A stretch of DNA of 64,000 bases from an uncultured Paludibaculum sp. (GCF_963665245.1 NZ_OY762267.1:1116001-1180000), one strand, 5' to 3'; counted from the first letter of the stretch, positions 24,704 to 35,090 are shown. Made by a program: numbers and translations. Notes: generated by a model from the sequence alone, not told the origin.

Positions 24704-26086
24704 ATGGTCTCCATAAAGCTGATGGCGATGTTGGGTTTGCTGGCCGGACTCCTCGATGCGTCCACGCAGCCGCTGGACGGCGTCTGGCGCAGCCAGGGAT
24801 GGGGCTATGTTTTCCAGATCCAAGGCACGTCCTGGCAAGCGTTCGAGGTGACCAGCACCACGTGCGTGGTTGGCTACACGGCGAAAAGACAACCAGGTGA
24901 GACGGCGGGACGCGAGGCTACTTTCCGCACACGCGAGGGAGAGGTCTTCTTCATCGAGGCGGACGCTGACGATCGTCACAAACGCGTCGTGCGGCCTACC
25001 GAGCTGACGAGCCTCGCCATGGAACGATTGGACAAGCTGCCCGCCGTCTGCGCGCCACCTACCGCAAACACGCCGCTGGGCAATTTCGATGTCTTCGCGC
25101 GCACCTTTGCCGAGCACTACATCTCCTTCGATCTTCGAAAGGTCGATTGGGAGCGTGCGGTGGCCGCGCAGCGGACCAGGATCACCTCCGCAACGACACC
25201 GGCCGAGCTGTTCGACATCCTCAGTGGGCTGATCCGTCCCCTCGCCGACATCCACACGGGCCTCGAAGCACCGAAGCTCAAGCGCGTGTTCGACGCGCCT
25301 TTGCGGGCCGGCACCGACCGTGTGGTTCGCGGGGACCTCAACCGTTTTGAAAAGGCAGGACGCGCCGAACTTGCGGCCGTTACGAATCGTGCCTACCTCT
25401 CCGGCCGGGTTCGCTCATTCTGCCGCGGGCAGTGGCAATATGGCGTGACGGAAGACCACATCGGCTACCTGCGCATTCTAGGCTTCGGGGATTACTCCCG
25501 GCATGGCAGGTTTGAAGGAGACCTGCGGGCACTCCATCGCGCGCTGGATGTGATTCTGGGTGATCGCGCGTTGCGCGGCCTGGTGATCGACGTGCGTCTG
25601 TCGTTTGGAGGCGACGACCGGTTGGGCCTGGCGATTGCGGGCCGCCTGACGACCCACGACTACATGGCGTATGCAATTCAAGGACGGTCAGACGGTGTGG
25701 AACCGTCGCGGTATAGCCAGCCGCAGAGGATCACGGTGCGACCCGGCAAGCAGCCGGTATTTCCTGGGTCGGTCGTCGAGTTGACCGGCCCTATTACGAT
25801 GAGCGCGGCCGAGACCTTCACGCAGGCCCTGATGGGGCGGACGCCGCCTGTAACGCGCATCGGCGAGAGCACGCAAGGAGTCTTCTGCGATCCACTTTTC
25901 CGGCATCTGCCGAATGGCTGGACTTTCGCATTGCCCAACGCGGTGTATCGCGGGCCGGATGGGCAGGCGTTCGACGTGCGGGGCATTCCTCCCGATCTGG
26001 TGGTCCCGGTCTTTGCGGATGAAGATGTGGCAGCCGGGCGCGATCCAGGGATGGAAGCGGCGTTACGGGCGCTGACGAGGAAATAG
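24704..26086 (+). CDS. S41 family (tail-specific protease/tricorn-like) peptidase, exported
   Basis: About 460 residues. A hydrophobic N-terminus (MVSIKLMAMLGLLAGLLDAS) gives a signal peptide; an N-terminal beta domain of the lipocalin-like kind common in these proteins follows to about residue 120, then a helical region and the S41 catalytic core: RGLVIDVRLSFGGDD, then ELTGPITMSAAETF, where the Ser of TMSAAE is the likely nucleophile, and the FALPNAVYRGPDG...GIPPD end. The start is uncertain: the frame is open from 24344, overlapping the previous gene, but the exported protein begins at 24704, close behind a TATAAT. It cleaves peptides in the periplasm; the target is unknown. Confidence 0.75.
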   Translation: MVSIKLMAMLGLLAGLLDASTQPLDGVWRSQGWGYVFQIQGTSWQAFEVTSTTCVVGYTAKRQPGETAGREATFRTREGEVFFIEADADDRHKRVVRPTELTSLAMERLDKLPAVCAPPTANTPLGNFDVFARTFAEHYISFDLRKVDWERAVAAQRTRITSATTPAELFDILSGLIRPLADIHTGLEAPKLKRVFDAPLRAGTDRVVRGDLNRFEKAGRAELAAVTNRAYLSGRVRSFCRGQWQYGVTEDHIGYLRILGFGDYSRHGRFEGDLRALHRALDVILGDRALRGLVIDVRLSFGGDDRLGLAIAGRLTTHDYMAYAIQGRSDGVEPSRYSQPQRITVRPGKQPVFPGSVVELTGPITMSAAETFTQALMGRTPPVTRIGESTQGVFCDPLFRHLPNGWTFALPNAVYRGPDGQAFDVRGIPPDLVVPVFADEDVAAGRDPGMEAALRALTRK

Positions 26087-26101
26087 CAGGATTGGGTCGC
26101 T

Positions 26102-26117
26102 GGTGTGCGGGCACACC
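26102..26117. terminator. Hairpin between convergent genes
   Basis: GGTGTGC and GCACACC form a perfect 7-bp stem (or 6 bp with a 4-base CGGG loop) between the 3' ends of the S41 peptidase and DUF5916 genes. No T-run follows on either strand, so it may act only as an mRNA 3' end structure. Confidence 0.35.
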
Positions 26118-26125
26118 GGCGCGCC

Positions 26126-28363
26126 CTACAGGTTCCACCAGTAAGTCCACTTCAATACCAGCGCGCGGTTTTTGACTGAGAACAGGCCGGGCGTGTTCTG
26201 ACCGGGCTGCAGATACTCGGGCATGTAGTTGTCGGTCCAGACGAGAAACACGTCGGAGGCCGGCTTGTAGCGCCATTGCACTCGGGTGTTCACGTTCATG
26301 TTCTGCTGCTGCTCGTTGTATTGAACGAAGGTCGTGAAGTAGAGCGTGTTAGTCAGTGTGACATCGAAGCGCGGGCCGATCAGCCAGAAGGTGTTGTGGC
26401 CCCAGGGCTCCTTCAGGCGGATGTCGTTGTAGCTCACGGAGCCGGTCAGACTCACGTAGGGCTGGATGCGGTAGCCTAACGTGCTGGTCAGGTTCAGACG
26501 AGTGCCCCCGGCGTAGTAGCCGCCATAGAGAGTCGAGAAGCCGTAGCGGAGGACGCTCTGCGGCTTGGAGTCGAACTTGGTGGTCCAGAAGTTCCAGCGA
26601 TGGACCGTGCCGGTCTCCAGCTTCTCGCGGCCCGAGTTCGTGGGGTCGAAGGGTTGCAGGAGACGAACGTAATCGGTACCCGCGGTAGCGGTAAACACAT
26701 TGAGGTTCCGCCAGGTGACCGTGTACCCCAGTGTGGACTCATAGTCACTGAGCTTGCCCTGCCAGTCGTAGAAGTTGCTGCTGTTCAACGTAGGCCCGTG
26801 GCTGAGGATCCGCCCGCCTTCGGGCAGGAAGGTGTATCCGACGGTGCCCAGGCCACGATGATAGCCATTGCGCGGGACGTAGCCGACTTCAGCGCTGTAG
26901 TGAGGGTCGACATTTTCCGACTGCCCAAGAAGGAGCCAACGGCGGCTGTTGTACTGCAAGTGGCCAGCGTACACGGCTCCGCTCTTCTGACCCGCGGACT
27001 GGAATGACTTCAGATAAAGCAGCTTGCCGGTCCATAGATTGTCGGCCGAGGCCAGATTGTATTCGAGGCCCAGATTCCGGTTGTAGCTGGACTCGGTCGG
27101 TGGGCGCCCGGCGGGGCGGTAGCTGGCCGACTCCTTGTCGACCAGCAGGATGCCGATGTTGGAACGGGAGAAGACGCGACGCTGCAGCGCGAAGACGGAG
27201 AAGTTCTGCGCGGGCAGGCCCTGGTCGCTGGTCTCGCCGGTCTGCATGTCCATGACGCCGAGCCGCCAGTCCTTGTTCAACTTCCCACTGAGACGGGTGC
27301 CGAAGCGGATGGGTACGCCGCCGAGCCCGATGCGCCGGCTGAAGAAGGGCCGGATGGTGGCGTAGCCGAAGTTCGCGAACTGATCGCCGTTCTCGAGGAA
27401 GAACTGTCGCTTTTCCGGGAAGAACAGCTCGTAGCGATCGAGATTAGTCACCTGCTGGTCGACATCGACCTGCGAGAAGTCAGGATTCACGGTCAGATCC
27501 AGGTTGAGAGCCGAACCGATGGCCACCTTGGCGTCGAGGCCGACGTCGTGGCGGGTTTGAGTCGATGTGTTCGCTTCGTGGTCGCTGCTGATACCGCCGA
27601 GCGCGTAGGGAATCAGCGAGATGTTGGGGCCCGGCGAAGGTGGCGCCTCGTCCCACAACAGGACGCCAGTGAGGGCGAGCGCGGCGGTGGGGAAGTGACG
27701 GGGAATGGGCGTCCAAGACGACTTTTCAGTGGTCTTCAGATCGAGACGGCTGAAGTTGACGCCCCAGCGCGTGATGCCCTTCTTGTAGCGAATGCTTTTG
27801 AACGGGATGGAAATTTCCAGTTCGTAGCGGTCCTTGTAAGTCCTGACAGCCGAGGTCCACTTGTTGTCCCAACTGAGGTTCGCCTTGCCCCCTTCATAGA
27901 GCAGGCCGTCCCATTGGGCACCGGCGGCATTGACACCGAAGGTGAAGCCGTTCGTCTGATCGTCGAAGGTATCGAGGAAGAAGATGAAGTTATCGTTGTT
28001 GCCGAACGACCAGTCGCGGCGGAGCGACTCCACCATATAGGGACCGGGTACGTTGCCGAAATAGCAGATGGCGCTCAGGTAGATGTTGTGATCGTCGTAC
28101 ATCATGCGGACATCGGTGCGGACGTTCGCCTTGCCGGTGTCCATCGGCAACACCATCCAAAAATTATTGATGACTTCGGCCGATTGCCAGGCCGGTTCGT
28201 GGGCGCTGCCGTCGATCACCACCGCCGAGGGCGCGCGGTGGATATGCATCTGGTAGGACTCATTCTGTTTCTGCGCCGCCGCGTTCATTGCGCAGGCCAG
28301 CAGGCCCGCCCACAGGGCCATTGCTTGAACGGTTTTCCTGCCTGTCGCTGTTGGCCCCGTCAC
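26126..28363 (-). CDS. CBM9-like / DUF5916 outer-membrane protein
   Basis: A 745-residue exported protein. After a signal peptide (ending NAAAQ, about residue 30), residues 40-210 form a family 9 carbohydrate-binding-like domain (IDGSAHEPAWQSA near the start, NDNFIFFLDTF in the middle). The rest is the DUF5916 beta-barrel-like region, with the hallmark NPDFSQVDVDQQVTNL (about residue 297) and FFPEKRQFFLE blocks and many alternating aromatic strands. Such proteins are numerous in Acidobacteria and Bacteroidetes; a role in outer-membrane binding or uptake of a ligand is assumed, not proven. Start is GTG 28363; ATG 28321 is an alternative that would lose the basic part of the signal peptide. Confidence 0.85.
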   Translation of the reverse strand: MTGPTATGRKTVQAMALWAGLLACAMNAAAQKQNESYQMHIHRAPSAVVIDGSAHEPAWQSAEVINNFWMVLPMDTGKANVRTDVRMMYDDHNIYLSAICYFGNVPGPYMVESLRRDWSFGNNDNFIFFLDTFDDQTNGFTFGVNAAGAQWDGLLYEGGKANLSWDNKWTSAVRTYKDRYELEISIPFKSIRYKKGITRWGVNFSRLDLKTTEKSSWTPIPRHFPTAALALTGVLLWDEAPPSPGPNISLIPYALGGISSDHEANTSTQTRHDVGLDAKVAIGSALNLDLTVNPDFSQVDVDQQVTNLDRYELFFPEKRQFFLENGDQFANFGYATIRPFFSRRIGLGGVPIRFGTRLSGKLNKDWRLGVMDMQTGETSDQGLPAQNFSVFALQRRVFSRSNIGILLVDKESASYRPAGRPPTESSYNRNLGLEYNLASADNLWTGKLLYLKSFQSAGQKSGAVYAGHLQYNSRRWLLLGQSENVDPHYSAEVGYVPRNGYHRGLGTVGYTFLPEGGRILSHGPTLNSSNFYDWQGKLSDYESTLGYTVTWRNLNVFTATAGTDYVRLLQPFDPTNSGREKLETGTVHRWNFWTTKFDSKPQSVLRYGFSTLYGGYYAGGTRLNLTSTLGYRIQPYVSLTGSVSYNDIRLKEPWGHNTFWLIGPRFDVTLTNTLYFTTFVQYNEQQQNMNVNTRVQWRYKPASDVFLVWTDNYMPEYLQPGQNTPGLFSVKNRALVLKWTYWWNL

Positions 28364-28500
28364 GCGCGCGATGCTCCCGGGCAGCCGCAGCGCCGGCCGG
28401 CCAGTTGGCTATCGGCGGCGGCGCTCTCTCCGAGACAGCCGGCCTCCACGGGTTGCGTACACACACCGATCGCGGCCGAGGCTAACAGCAAAACGCGCAT
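28360..28500 (-). CDS. Possible small secreted peptide translationally coupled to DUF5916 gene
   Basis: A 46-codon frame: hydrophobic start MRVLLLASAAIGVCTQPVEA looks like a signal peptide, followed by a Cys-containing tail (CLGE, RRCGCPG). Its TGA overlaps the GTG start of the DUF5916 gene (GTGA). There is no clear ribosome site, so it could be chance. Confidence 0.25.
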   Translation of the reverse strand: MRVLLLASAAIGVCTQPVEAGCLGESAAADSQLAGRRCGCPGASRA

Positions 28501-28630
28501 GTGAACTTTTGTATCAGAAACCGGTGGGGCGGGTGGCTACTTTTCGCGACCAACCATGATAGGCTGAGGTCGGTTTCGACCATTGGCCCGCCACGCCGGA
28601 CCGCCGCCGTCACGTCAGGAGCCCCACACC

Positions 28631-29893
28631 ATGAAAGCCGATCGCCGCAGTTTCCTTTCCGCCACAGTCGGCGGAGCCCTCGCCTCGCAGACTTCCGGCG
28701 CGGCGCCTACCCCGGCCGTCCGCGCGCGTTTTGAGAAGCTGGATGCCGTTCTGAAGCAGCCGGTGTTGAAGAAACAGCTCTTCTCCTCGCCCGTCATTAT
28801 CGAGTCGGTCGAACTGCTGCACCTCGACGGCGGCTATCTTTGCCGAGTTCGCTCGAAGGACGGGGCGGAAGGCATCTCGGTCGCACACAGCAGCATGAAC
28901 ACGCTGTTTCCCATCTTTCTGAAGAACGTGCAGCCCTTCTTCCTTGGGAAGGACGCGCGCGAACTGGACCTGATCCTGGAGAAGGTCTATGTCTTCGGAT
29001 TCAACTTCCGGCTGGACGGGCTGGCCTTGGGGCTGCCGCTGGCCACGATCGAGTTCGCGATTCTCGAGATGCTGGGCCGCATGGCGAAGAAACCCGTGGG
29101 CGAGCTTATCGGTGAGATTCATAACCGCGAGGTTGGCGTATACATGGCCACGGAGTGGCGCGAGAAGCCCGTGGAGGAGTCGCTGAAGCTGATTCAGGGC
29201 GCTGTCGCCGAGTACGATGTACACGCGCTGAAGATCAAGATCGGCGGGCTGATGTTCATGACCACGGACATGTATGCCGTGGGGCCGCCCGGACGGACCG
29301 AGAGGATGATCCCGCTCATCCGCAAGACCTTCGGCGACAAGATGGCGCTCTATGCGGACTCCAACGGCTTCTACACGGTTCCGGAGGCCATCCGCGTCGG
29401 CAGGCTGCTGGAGGAATACAAGTATGTGTACTTCGAAGAGCCCGTGATGTTCGACTACATCGAGGACATCAAGGAAGTCGCGGACGCGCTCACTATCCCC
29501 ATCGCCAATGGCGAGCAGGATCACAGCTTCCACGGCTTCCGGTGGCTGCTGGCGAACGACGGACTCGACATCGTCCAGCCGGACAACTATTACTTCGGCG
29601 GACTGATCCGGTCCATGAAGGTGGCGCGCATGGCGGCCGCGTTTGGCAAGACGATCGTGCCGCACATGTCGGGCGGTGGGCTGGGATTCCTCTACGACAT
29701 TCAGTTCGTTTCGGCTGTGCCGAACGCGGGCGAGCATCACGAGTTCAAGTCGTTCAAGACGCACGTGCGGTTCGAGTGCAAGACATCGCCGCTGAAGGTG
29801 GTGGACGGCAAGATCAAGGTGCCGACAGGTCCTGGATTCGGGGCCGATCTCGATCCGGACTGGGTGAAGAAGCACCAGCCCGTGCGGCTGTGA
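28631..29893 (+). CDS. Enolase-superfamily (mandelate racemase/muconate lactonizing enzyme) protein, Tat-exported
   Basis: A 420-residue enzyme of the enolase superfamily. A Tat-like signal ([12 protein letters not shown]) leads; the barrel domain has the KxK motif (ALKIKIG, about residue 200), the three metal ligands in [17 protein letters not shown] and IANGEQDH, and the VPHMSGGG His near residue 345. The chemistry is proton abstraction next to a carboxylate, giving racemisation, epimerisation or dehydration of a sugar acid. AGGAGCC upstream supports this ATG. It converges on a uroporphyrinogen-decarboxylase-like gene; no shared pathway can be claimed. An exported enolase-superfamily enzyme is uncommon outside Acidobacteria/Planctomycetes. 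Confidence 0.85.
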   Translation: MKADRRSFLSATVGGALASQTSGAAPTPAVRARFEKLDAVLKQPVLKKQLFSSPVIIESVELLHLDGGYLCRVRSKDGAEGISVAHSSMNTLFPIFLKNVQPFFLGKDARELDLILEKVYVFGFNFRLDGLALGLPLATIEFAILEMLGRMAKKPVGELIGEIHNREVGVYMATEWREKPVEESLKLIQGAVAEYDVHALKIKIGGLMFMTTDMYAVGPPGRTERMIPLIRKTFGDKMALYADSNGFYTVPEAIRVGRLLEEYKYVYFEEPVMFDYIEDIKEVADALTIPIANGEQDHSFHGFRWLLANDGLDIVQPDNYYFGGLIRSMKVARMAAAFGKTIVPHMSGGGLGFLYDIQFVSAVPNAGEHHEFKSFKTHVRFECKTSPLKVVDGKIKVPTGPGFGADLDPDWVKKHQPVRL

Positions 29894-29909
29894 GGCCGTC
29901 CGGCTCTCC

Positions 29910-30950
29910 CTAGCTCGGGTGCCCGGTTTGGTGGGCCAGGGTGATGATCTGGCGCAACCGCTTCCAGTCCGTTTCTGCGGCCACTGTGCAATCGGCGCCC
30001 AGGATGAACTGGCGCGGGGCGCTTTGGATCACTCGCTTGACCTCAGTGTCGATGGCTTGCGGCGCGCCGGAGGCGAGCAGGCCATGCCGGTCGAGGCCGC
30101 CCATATAGGGGCGCTTGAACATCCGAGCGATCTCGGGTAGCGGGAGTTGCTTGTCAGTGAGTTTCGGATTGCAGTTCACGACCTGACCGGGGTAGTCGAG
30201 CGTGGCGTCGTAACCAGCGTAAGGCGCGTTGTAGTCGCAGACGTGCAGGATGTTGAAGGGGCACTTCGCGCTGACCTCCTTCATCGCGACGAGGTCGAAG
30301 GGCTTCACGTAGTTCAGGAAGATCTTCGGATTCGCGAACTGCTTCGTCTCGGAGCCCTGCGTGGACATGTAGAAGCCATCGACGCCAGCCTGCACGCAGG
30401 CGCGCACGAAGAGCATCTGGCTCTCGGTGAGAATCTCCAGACCGCGCTTCACCGCCTCCGGATTCTCCTCGAGATGACGCCGCAGGACCGGCGCCGTGGC
30501 GCAATGGCCGGCGCACATGAAGGGCGAGTAGAGGGTCATCACAATCAAGGCGTCTTTTTTGGCGGCCTTGACCAGATCGCGGACCGTCTGGAGCTGGGCT
30601 TCGTAGAAGTCGAGTTTCTGGAGCTTCAGCTTCGACCAGTCGGCTGGCGTGTTGAGGTTTGGCTGACGGTCGTAGGTCTGCTCGAACTGGATCTTCACGA
30701 AATCCATGTCCGTGGCGCGGAAGAACTCGAGGTGCCGTTGGGCGGCGGCGGAACCGGTTTTGAAGTTCGGGCCGAAGTGGAGGAAGAAGGCCGCCGGCGT
30801 GTAGTGGGTGTCCGGCTTGCCCGCCAGCCACTGCAGCATGCGTTCGCGTTTGTTCGCCGGCCCGGCGGAGGGGGCGGCGAAACCACGTCCACCGGCGATG
30901 AGAGCGCCGGCGCCCAGAGGCGCGAGGCCGAGAAACTTGCGTCTGTGCAT
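29910..30950 (-). CDS. Uroporphyrinogen decarboxylase-like (URO-D/MtaA superfamily) protein, exported
   Basis: A 346-residue protein with a Tat-type signal ([21 protein letters not shown]). The rest resembles the URO-D superfamily TIM barrel, including the [11 protein letters not shown] and [10 protein letters not shown] blocks and the C-terminal FILGADCTV strand with a conserved Cys region. Export rules out haem synthesis; family members outside that pathway are methyltransferases or have unknown roles. Start taken at the signal peptide; an ATG 15 bases upstream is in frame. The open frame continues further into the ADOP gene but is a shadow there. Confidence 0.75.
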   Translation of the reverse strand: MHRRKFLGLAPLGAGALIAGGRGFAAPSAGPANKRERMLQWLAGKPDTHYTPAAFFLHFGPNFKTGSAAAQRHLEFFRATDMDFVKIQFEQTYDRQPNLNTPADWSKLKLQKLDFYEAQLQTVRDLVKAAKKDALIVMTLYSPFMCAGHCATAPVLRRHLEENPEAVKRGLEILTESQMLFVRACVQAGVDGFYMSTQGSETKQFANPKIFLNYVKPFDLVAMKEVSAKCPFNILHVCDYNAPYAGYDATLDYPGQVVNCNPKLTDKQLPLPEIARMFKRPYMGGLDRHGLLASGAPQAIDTEVKRVIQSAPRQFILGADCTVAAETDWKRLRQIITLAHQTGHPS

Positions 30951-30993
30951 GTATGCAGAATACATCGACCGGCGCGGGGCCACGTGAGTGACG

Positions 30994-33393
30994 CTACTCG
31001 CCGCGGAGCACGAGTGCGGGATCGACACGCATCGCACGCCGCGCTGGCGCCAGGCTGGCGGCGAGAGCCACCACCAACAGGAGAGCGGCGACGCCAAGAT
31101 AAACCCGGGGATCCTGCGGGTCGAGCGCGCCGCTGGCCGCCCGCAGAAGTGGCGTGACGGCATAGGCGGCGGGCACCCCGATGAGCAGGCCAAGGCCGGC
31201 CTGGCGGGCTCCGCCCTTGAGCACCATGCGGAAGACGGACTGATTGCTGGCGCCCAGAGCCAGACGGATTCCGATCTCGCGGACGCGCCGGGCGGCGGCA
31301 TAGGCCATCACGCCGTAAGTCCCGACAGCGGCCAGCACCAACGCGATGAAGGCGAGGCCGAACAGGACCTTTGTGGTGGCACGCTCACCGGAGTTGCGAG
31401 TGAGCAGGAGTTCTTCCATGGTCTGTAGCCGGAAGAGCGGCTGATCACGGTCGACTTGCCAGACAGCAGACCGCATGGATCCGGGCGCACCCTGCCCCGC
31501 CTTCCGACTGCGGGCGACCAACGTCATGATGCGGTCGGCTGCCTGGGCGTGGGGGCGGTAGACTTCGGGCCGCGGGGGTTCGTTGATGCCCTCGTGCCGG
31601 ACGTCACGTGCCACGCCGACCACGGTGAGCCAGGGTGCGGAATCCCTGGCCAGTTTCACGCGCCGGCCGACAGGATTGGGCTCCCGGGGCCAGCAGCGTT
31701 TGGCGAAAGTCTCGTTCACGATGATGACCGGCTTGGCTGCGGCTTGATCCTGCTCCGCGAAGTCGCGGCCGGCAACGAGCGGGATCCTCATGGTGTGGAA
31801 GTAGCCGGGACTGACGACCATGTCGCCAGCCGCCTGATCGCGATCTGCTTCCTGTGCGCCTTCCACACGCAACAAAAGGTACGTGCTGTCGCCGGACAGA
31901 GGCAGCGAGCGCACCAGGGCGGCGGATTCCAGCGATGCGTCGCGGCGCAGGTTCCGCAGGGTCTTGTCGTAGAAGTCGACGACCTGCGTGTCCTGGGGAT
32001 AGCGCGCTTGCGGCAGCAGGACCTGGGCCACGGTGAGGTCGCCGGTGTCGAAGCCTGGGCTCATCGTCTGCTGCCGGATGAGGCTGCGGATCATCATCGT
32101 GCTCGCCGTGACCAGCACGAGGCACAGCGCCATCTCCGCGACGACGAGCGCATTGAGCGCGAAGTGACGGCCAGCGGAGGAGCCACGGCTGGCCGACTGC
32201 AGCATCGAGGCCAGATTGCCGCGCGTCAGCAGCCAGGCGGGCAGAAGGCCGAAGACAATCGCGCAGCCGATGGAAAGGGTCAGTCCGAACAGGAGAGCCG
32301 AGAGGTCGACGTGCGCCAACTCGAAGATTTGCATCTCGGGCGGAGCGATGCGCTTGAGAAGAGGCACGGTCCAGTAGGACGTGACCACTCCGACAAGGCC
32401 AGCCAGCAGCGAGACCAGCAGGCTCTCCGCCAACTGGAGCCGCACCAGCGCCGCACGTCCCGCACCAAGCGCGGAGCGGAGCGCCAGTTCGCGGGATCGC
32501 TGTGTGCCGCGGGCTAACTGAAGGCTGGCCACGTTGGCGCAGGCAATGAGTAATACGAATCCAACGGCTCCGAACATGGCGCCGGCCGAGGCGCGGGCCG
32601 ACTTGGCGATGACCCGGTCCGTCAACGGACGGACGGCCCCGCGCCAGTGTTCTCCGTTCCTGGGATCCTCCTTCTCAATCCGCTCGGAGATGGAATTCAC
32701 CTGGGCGTTGGCTTGGGCGATGGTGACACCTGGGCGGAGCCGGGCGATGGCACTCAAGCCGCGCCAACTTCGTACGCGCTGCGCCGGTTCAAGAGTGAGG
32801 GGCAGCCAGAGGTCGGATTTCCTGTAGAGAAAGTGAAAGGTCGCGGGCATGACACCGATGATGGTGTAGCTGCCGCCGTTCAGGCGGATCTCCCTGCCCA
32901 GCACGTCGGGCGCGCCACGGTAGAGGCCTTGCCACAGCGCATGAGAGATGACGGCCACGCGCGCCTCATTTTCCGGGCCTTCGGAGGAGGTGAAGACGCG
33001 GCCCATGGCGGGCGCGACTCCGAGGGTCGGAAAGAACTCCGGCGTCACCTGCATGGCGGGCAGGTGCTGTGGCTCGCCCTCACCACTGAAGGCCGCGGGA
33101 CGCGAGGTGTAGGCGGCCATCGAGGCAATGCCCGCGGCGGCCCGCCAATCCCGCAGGTCCTGGATGCTGACGCCAGCCCGGCGGAAGCCCCTGGCGGCGT
33201 TGGTCTGGGGGACCTCGGCCAACTCGCTGGCATTTGGATAGGGCAGCGGCACCGACAACATCAGGCCAACGACGGAGAAGATGGCGACGTTGGCGCCGAC
33301 GCCGAGGGAGAGGGCCAGGACCGCGACCAGTGTGAAGCCACGGTTTCGCGCCAGCATCCTGGCGGCAAGCCGGAAGTCCTGTAGGAGTGCCAT
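30994..33393 (-). CDS. ADOP-family ABC-type permease (MacB/FtsX-like)
   Basis: A 799-residue acidobacterial duplicated-orphan-permease protein. It has the MacB periplasmic domain plus FtsX core twice: first membrane helix about residues 20-45 (FTLVAVLALSLGVGAN), MacB domain 50-240, three helices about 270-400, second MacB domain about 420-660, and three final helices with VREIGIRLALGA near residue 715. The N-terminal PadR-like domain of some members is absent. No ATPase gene is adjacent, as is typical of these orphan permeases, whose substrate is unknown. Start ATG at 33393 fits the conserved LLQDFRLAARML opening. Confidence 0.9.
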   Translation of the reverse strand: MALLQDFRLAARMLARNRGFTLVAVLALSLGVGANVAIFSVVGLMLSVPLPYPNASELAEVPQTNAARGFRRAGVSIQDLRDWRAAAGIASMAAYTSRPAAFSGEGEPQHLPAMQVTPEFFPTLGVAPAMGRVFTSSEGPENEARVAVISHALWQGLYRGAPDVLGREIRLNGGSYTIIGVMPATFHFLYRKSDLWLPLTLEPAQRVRSWRGLSAIARLRPGVTIAQANAQVNSISERIEKEDPRNGEHWRGAVRPLTDRVIAKSARASAGAMFGAVGFVLLIACANVASLQLARGTQRSRELALRSALGAGRAALVRLQLAESLLVSLLAGLVGVVTSYWTVPLLKRIAPPEMQIFELAHVDLSALLFGLTLSIGCAIVFGLLPAWLLTRGNLASMLQSASRGSSAGRHFALNALVVAEMALCLVLVTASTMMIRSLIRQQTMSPGFDTGDLTVAQVLLPQARYPQDTQVVDFYDKTLRNLRRDASLESAALVRSLPLSGDSTYLLLRVEGAQEADRDQAAGDMVVSPGYFHTMRIPLVAGRDFAEQDQAAAKPVIIVNETFAKRCWPREPNPVGRRVKLARDSAPWLTVVGVARDVRHEGINEPPRPEVYRPHAQAADRIMTLVARSRKAGQGAPGSMRSAVWQVDRDQPLFRLQTMEELLLTRNSGERATTKVLFGLAFIALVLAAVGTYGVMAYAAARRVREIGIRLALGASNQSVFRMVLKGGARQAGLGLLIGVPAAYAVTPLLRAASGALDPQDPRVYLGVAALLLVVALAASLAPARRAMRVDPALVLRGE

Positions 33394-33458
33394 CGAAATC
33401 AGATACGAAGGTCCGTTCCTTCGCGTTCCCTCCGAATTGGCACCAGTTGGATCTGCGT

Positions 33459-35090
33459 CTATCGCTGAATGCCCTGCCGGAAAACGTCCCAGCCCTTCTT
33501 GGGCCGCCCGTTCTTGTCGAACATCCCCAGGGTCTGCAGCATGCCTCGGAAAGCATCGTGGCCGGTCAGGCCATAGAACTTGGTGTATTGGTTGGCGTCC
33601 TGGTCGCTGAGATCCGCCAGGTTCATGAAGTTGACGGCATCGAACGCGCCGGGGTCGCGCGCAAATTCCTGGAAGGCCAGTTTAAAGAATTCCGCCTGCT
33701 TGTCTTCAGAACCGCGCGTGGCCGGCGCTGTTGGATACGCGATCTCCTGGAACACGATCTTCCGCCCGGCCGCATACTCCTTCATCTTGGCGAAGTCGGA
33801 AGGCAGCACCGACGGCTCATCCACGACGAAGCCCGGCTTCTGGGCGCAGTAGGTGAGGGCGATGAAATCGAGTTGGCGATTGAGGCCAGCCAGCCGTCCG
33901 CGAAGGCTCGGCAGGCCGGTATAGGTGAAGGTGGTGCTCACCTGGATACCGGGTATGAGTTCCTTCAAGCGGGCGGTGACGGCACGGTCCAGTTCGATAA
34001 AGTCCTGAACTTCACCGGGGTGCTTCTCAAAGTAGCCATCGACCTCGTAGCCCAGCATGAACCACTTGGTGCGCCCCTTGAGCTGCGGCGCCAGCACCTC
34101 GATCAACTGCAGCAGCCGCGACCGCATCCGCGGATCGTTCCAGGACGTGCGCTCCAGATCCTTGGGCACGCTTCTGTAGATCGTATTGACGATGCGCAGG
34201 GTGTAACTCAATGTGAGATTGGCGGGCGCGGCCACTGAAATCATCTGGTTCAGGCTGCTGAGGTCATAACGTCCCTTTTCCGGCTCCAGTTGGGCCCACT
34301 CGCCGTTGGCGACGATGAAGTTGACCCCGGCCTGCACCGTCTGATTAAACCGCTTCGTCATCACGTCGAGCGTCAGAGGTTCTCCGGCGAACTTGTTCGG
34401 TGTAAGCCCATAGTAAGGACGATTACCCTTGCCGGATTGGCGTGGGCCGGAACGAGCGGTCGCCGTCGCTGAGTTCCCAGTGGGCGGCCGGTTGTTCGGA
34501 GGCCGGGCCGAGGAGGATATCCGACCGGAGCCGCTGGCTCCGGGCAGAGTCGACGAAGCACGATCGAGCACAAAAGCGTTGTCGCCCTCGCCGAACTGCA
34601 CGTAGCCAATGCCCTTGGCGAAGACGAACACCAAGTCGGCGCCGCCTGCCTTGTGACGGATCTGGATGCAATTGTTGAAGGTCTCCGATGGAGTCCGGAC
34701 CGTCTGCGTCCGCGAGTCCAGACTGAACTTGCCTAGTTGATTCGACCAGGTTCCGCCTGCCTGTTTTGTGAAGTCGAGGTACTGCGGACGCTTGGTGAGC
34801 GGCATCATGGGGCCACCCTGTCCGTAGGCCACCATGGTGTAGACGCCGCCATTCCTCACCAGCGTCCACTCGCTCGAACCCCAGGGGTGCGTGGACCGGA
34901 CCTTGTAGCCCTCGCCATCCTTTTCGAGAACCTCGAATACGGCGGAAGCGCCTTGACTAGGGGTTTTCAATACCCAGCGGGTGCCCACCGCCAGGGGTAA
35001 ATAGCCTTCCGGGTCATCCACCTGTGCCGCCGGAGCCACAAGGGTGACGAGCAGAAAGAGAGGAGTCGCCATCGTCAGCTTGGAAGTCAT
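33459..35090 (-). CDS. Secreted clan GH-A-like glycosidase, paralogue of the 36.2 kb gene
   Basis: A 543-residue exported protein. Signal peptide (residues 1-23), an N-terminal beta domain (about 28-170) and a C-terminal TIM-barrel-like domain (from about 245). Two glutamates fit the clan GH-A pair: acid/base in GYEVDGYF and nucleophile in VFQEIAYP. It is homologous along its length to the gene at 36251, which lies in opposite orientation with an SGNH hydrolase gene between. The two are linked to the exopolysaccharide locus, suggesting trimming or release of that polymer. The Asn that normally precedes the acid/base Glu is Tyr here, unlike in the paralogue. GH family not assigned. Confidence 0.65.
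   Translation of the reverse strand: MTSKLTMATPLFLLVTLVAPAAQVDDPEGYLPLAVGTRWVLKTPSQGASAVFEVLEKDGEGYKVRSTHPWGSSEWTLVRNGGVYTMVAYGQGGPMMPLTKRPQYLDFTKQAGGTWSNQLGKFSLDSRTQTVRTPSETFNNCIQIRHKAGGADLVFVFAKGIGYVQFGEGDNAFVLDRASSTLPGASGSGRISSSARPPNNRPPTGNSATATARSGPRQSGKGNRPYYGLTPNKFAGEPLTLDVMTKRFNQTVQAGVNFIVANGEWAQLEPEKGRYDLSSLNQMISVAAPANLTLSYTLRIVNTIYRSVPKDLERTSWNDPRMRSRLLQLIEVLAPQLKGRTKWFMLGYEVDGYFEKHPGEVQDFIELDRAVTARLKELIPGIQVSTTFTYTGLPSLRGRLAGLNRQLDFIALTYCAQKPGFVVDEPSVLPSDFAKMKEYAAGRKIVFQEIAYPTAPATRGSEDKQAEFFKLAFQEFARDPGAFDAVNFMNLADLSDQDANQYTKFYGLTGHDAFRGMLQTLGMFDKNGRPKKGWDVFRQGIQR

Noticed and set aside
28610..29875. 421-codon minus-strand open frame
   Set aside because: Exact antisense of the enolase-superfamily gene, which has all metal ligands in frame.
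30147..31157. 336-codon plus-strand open frame
   Set aside because: Antisense of the URO-D-like gene and the ADOP end; composition-driven.
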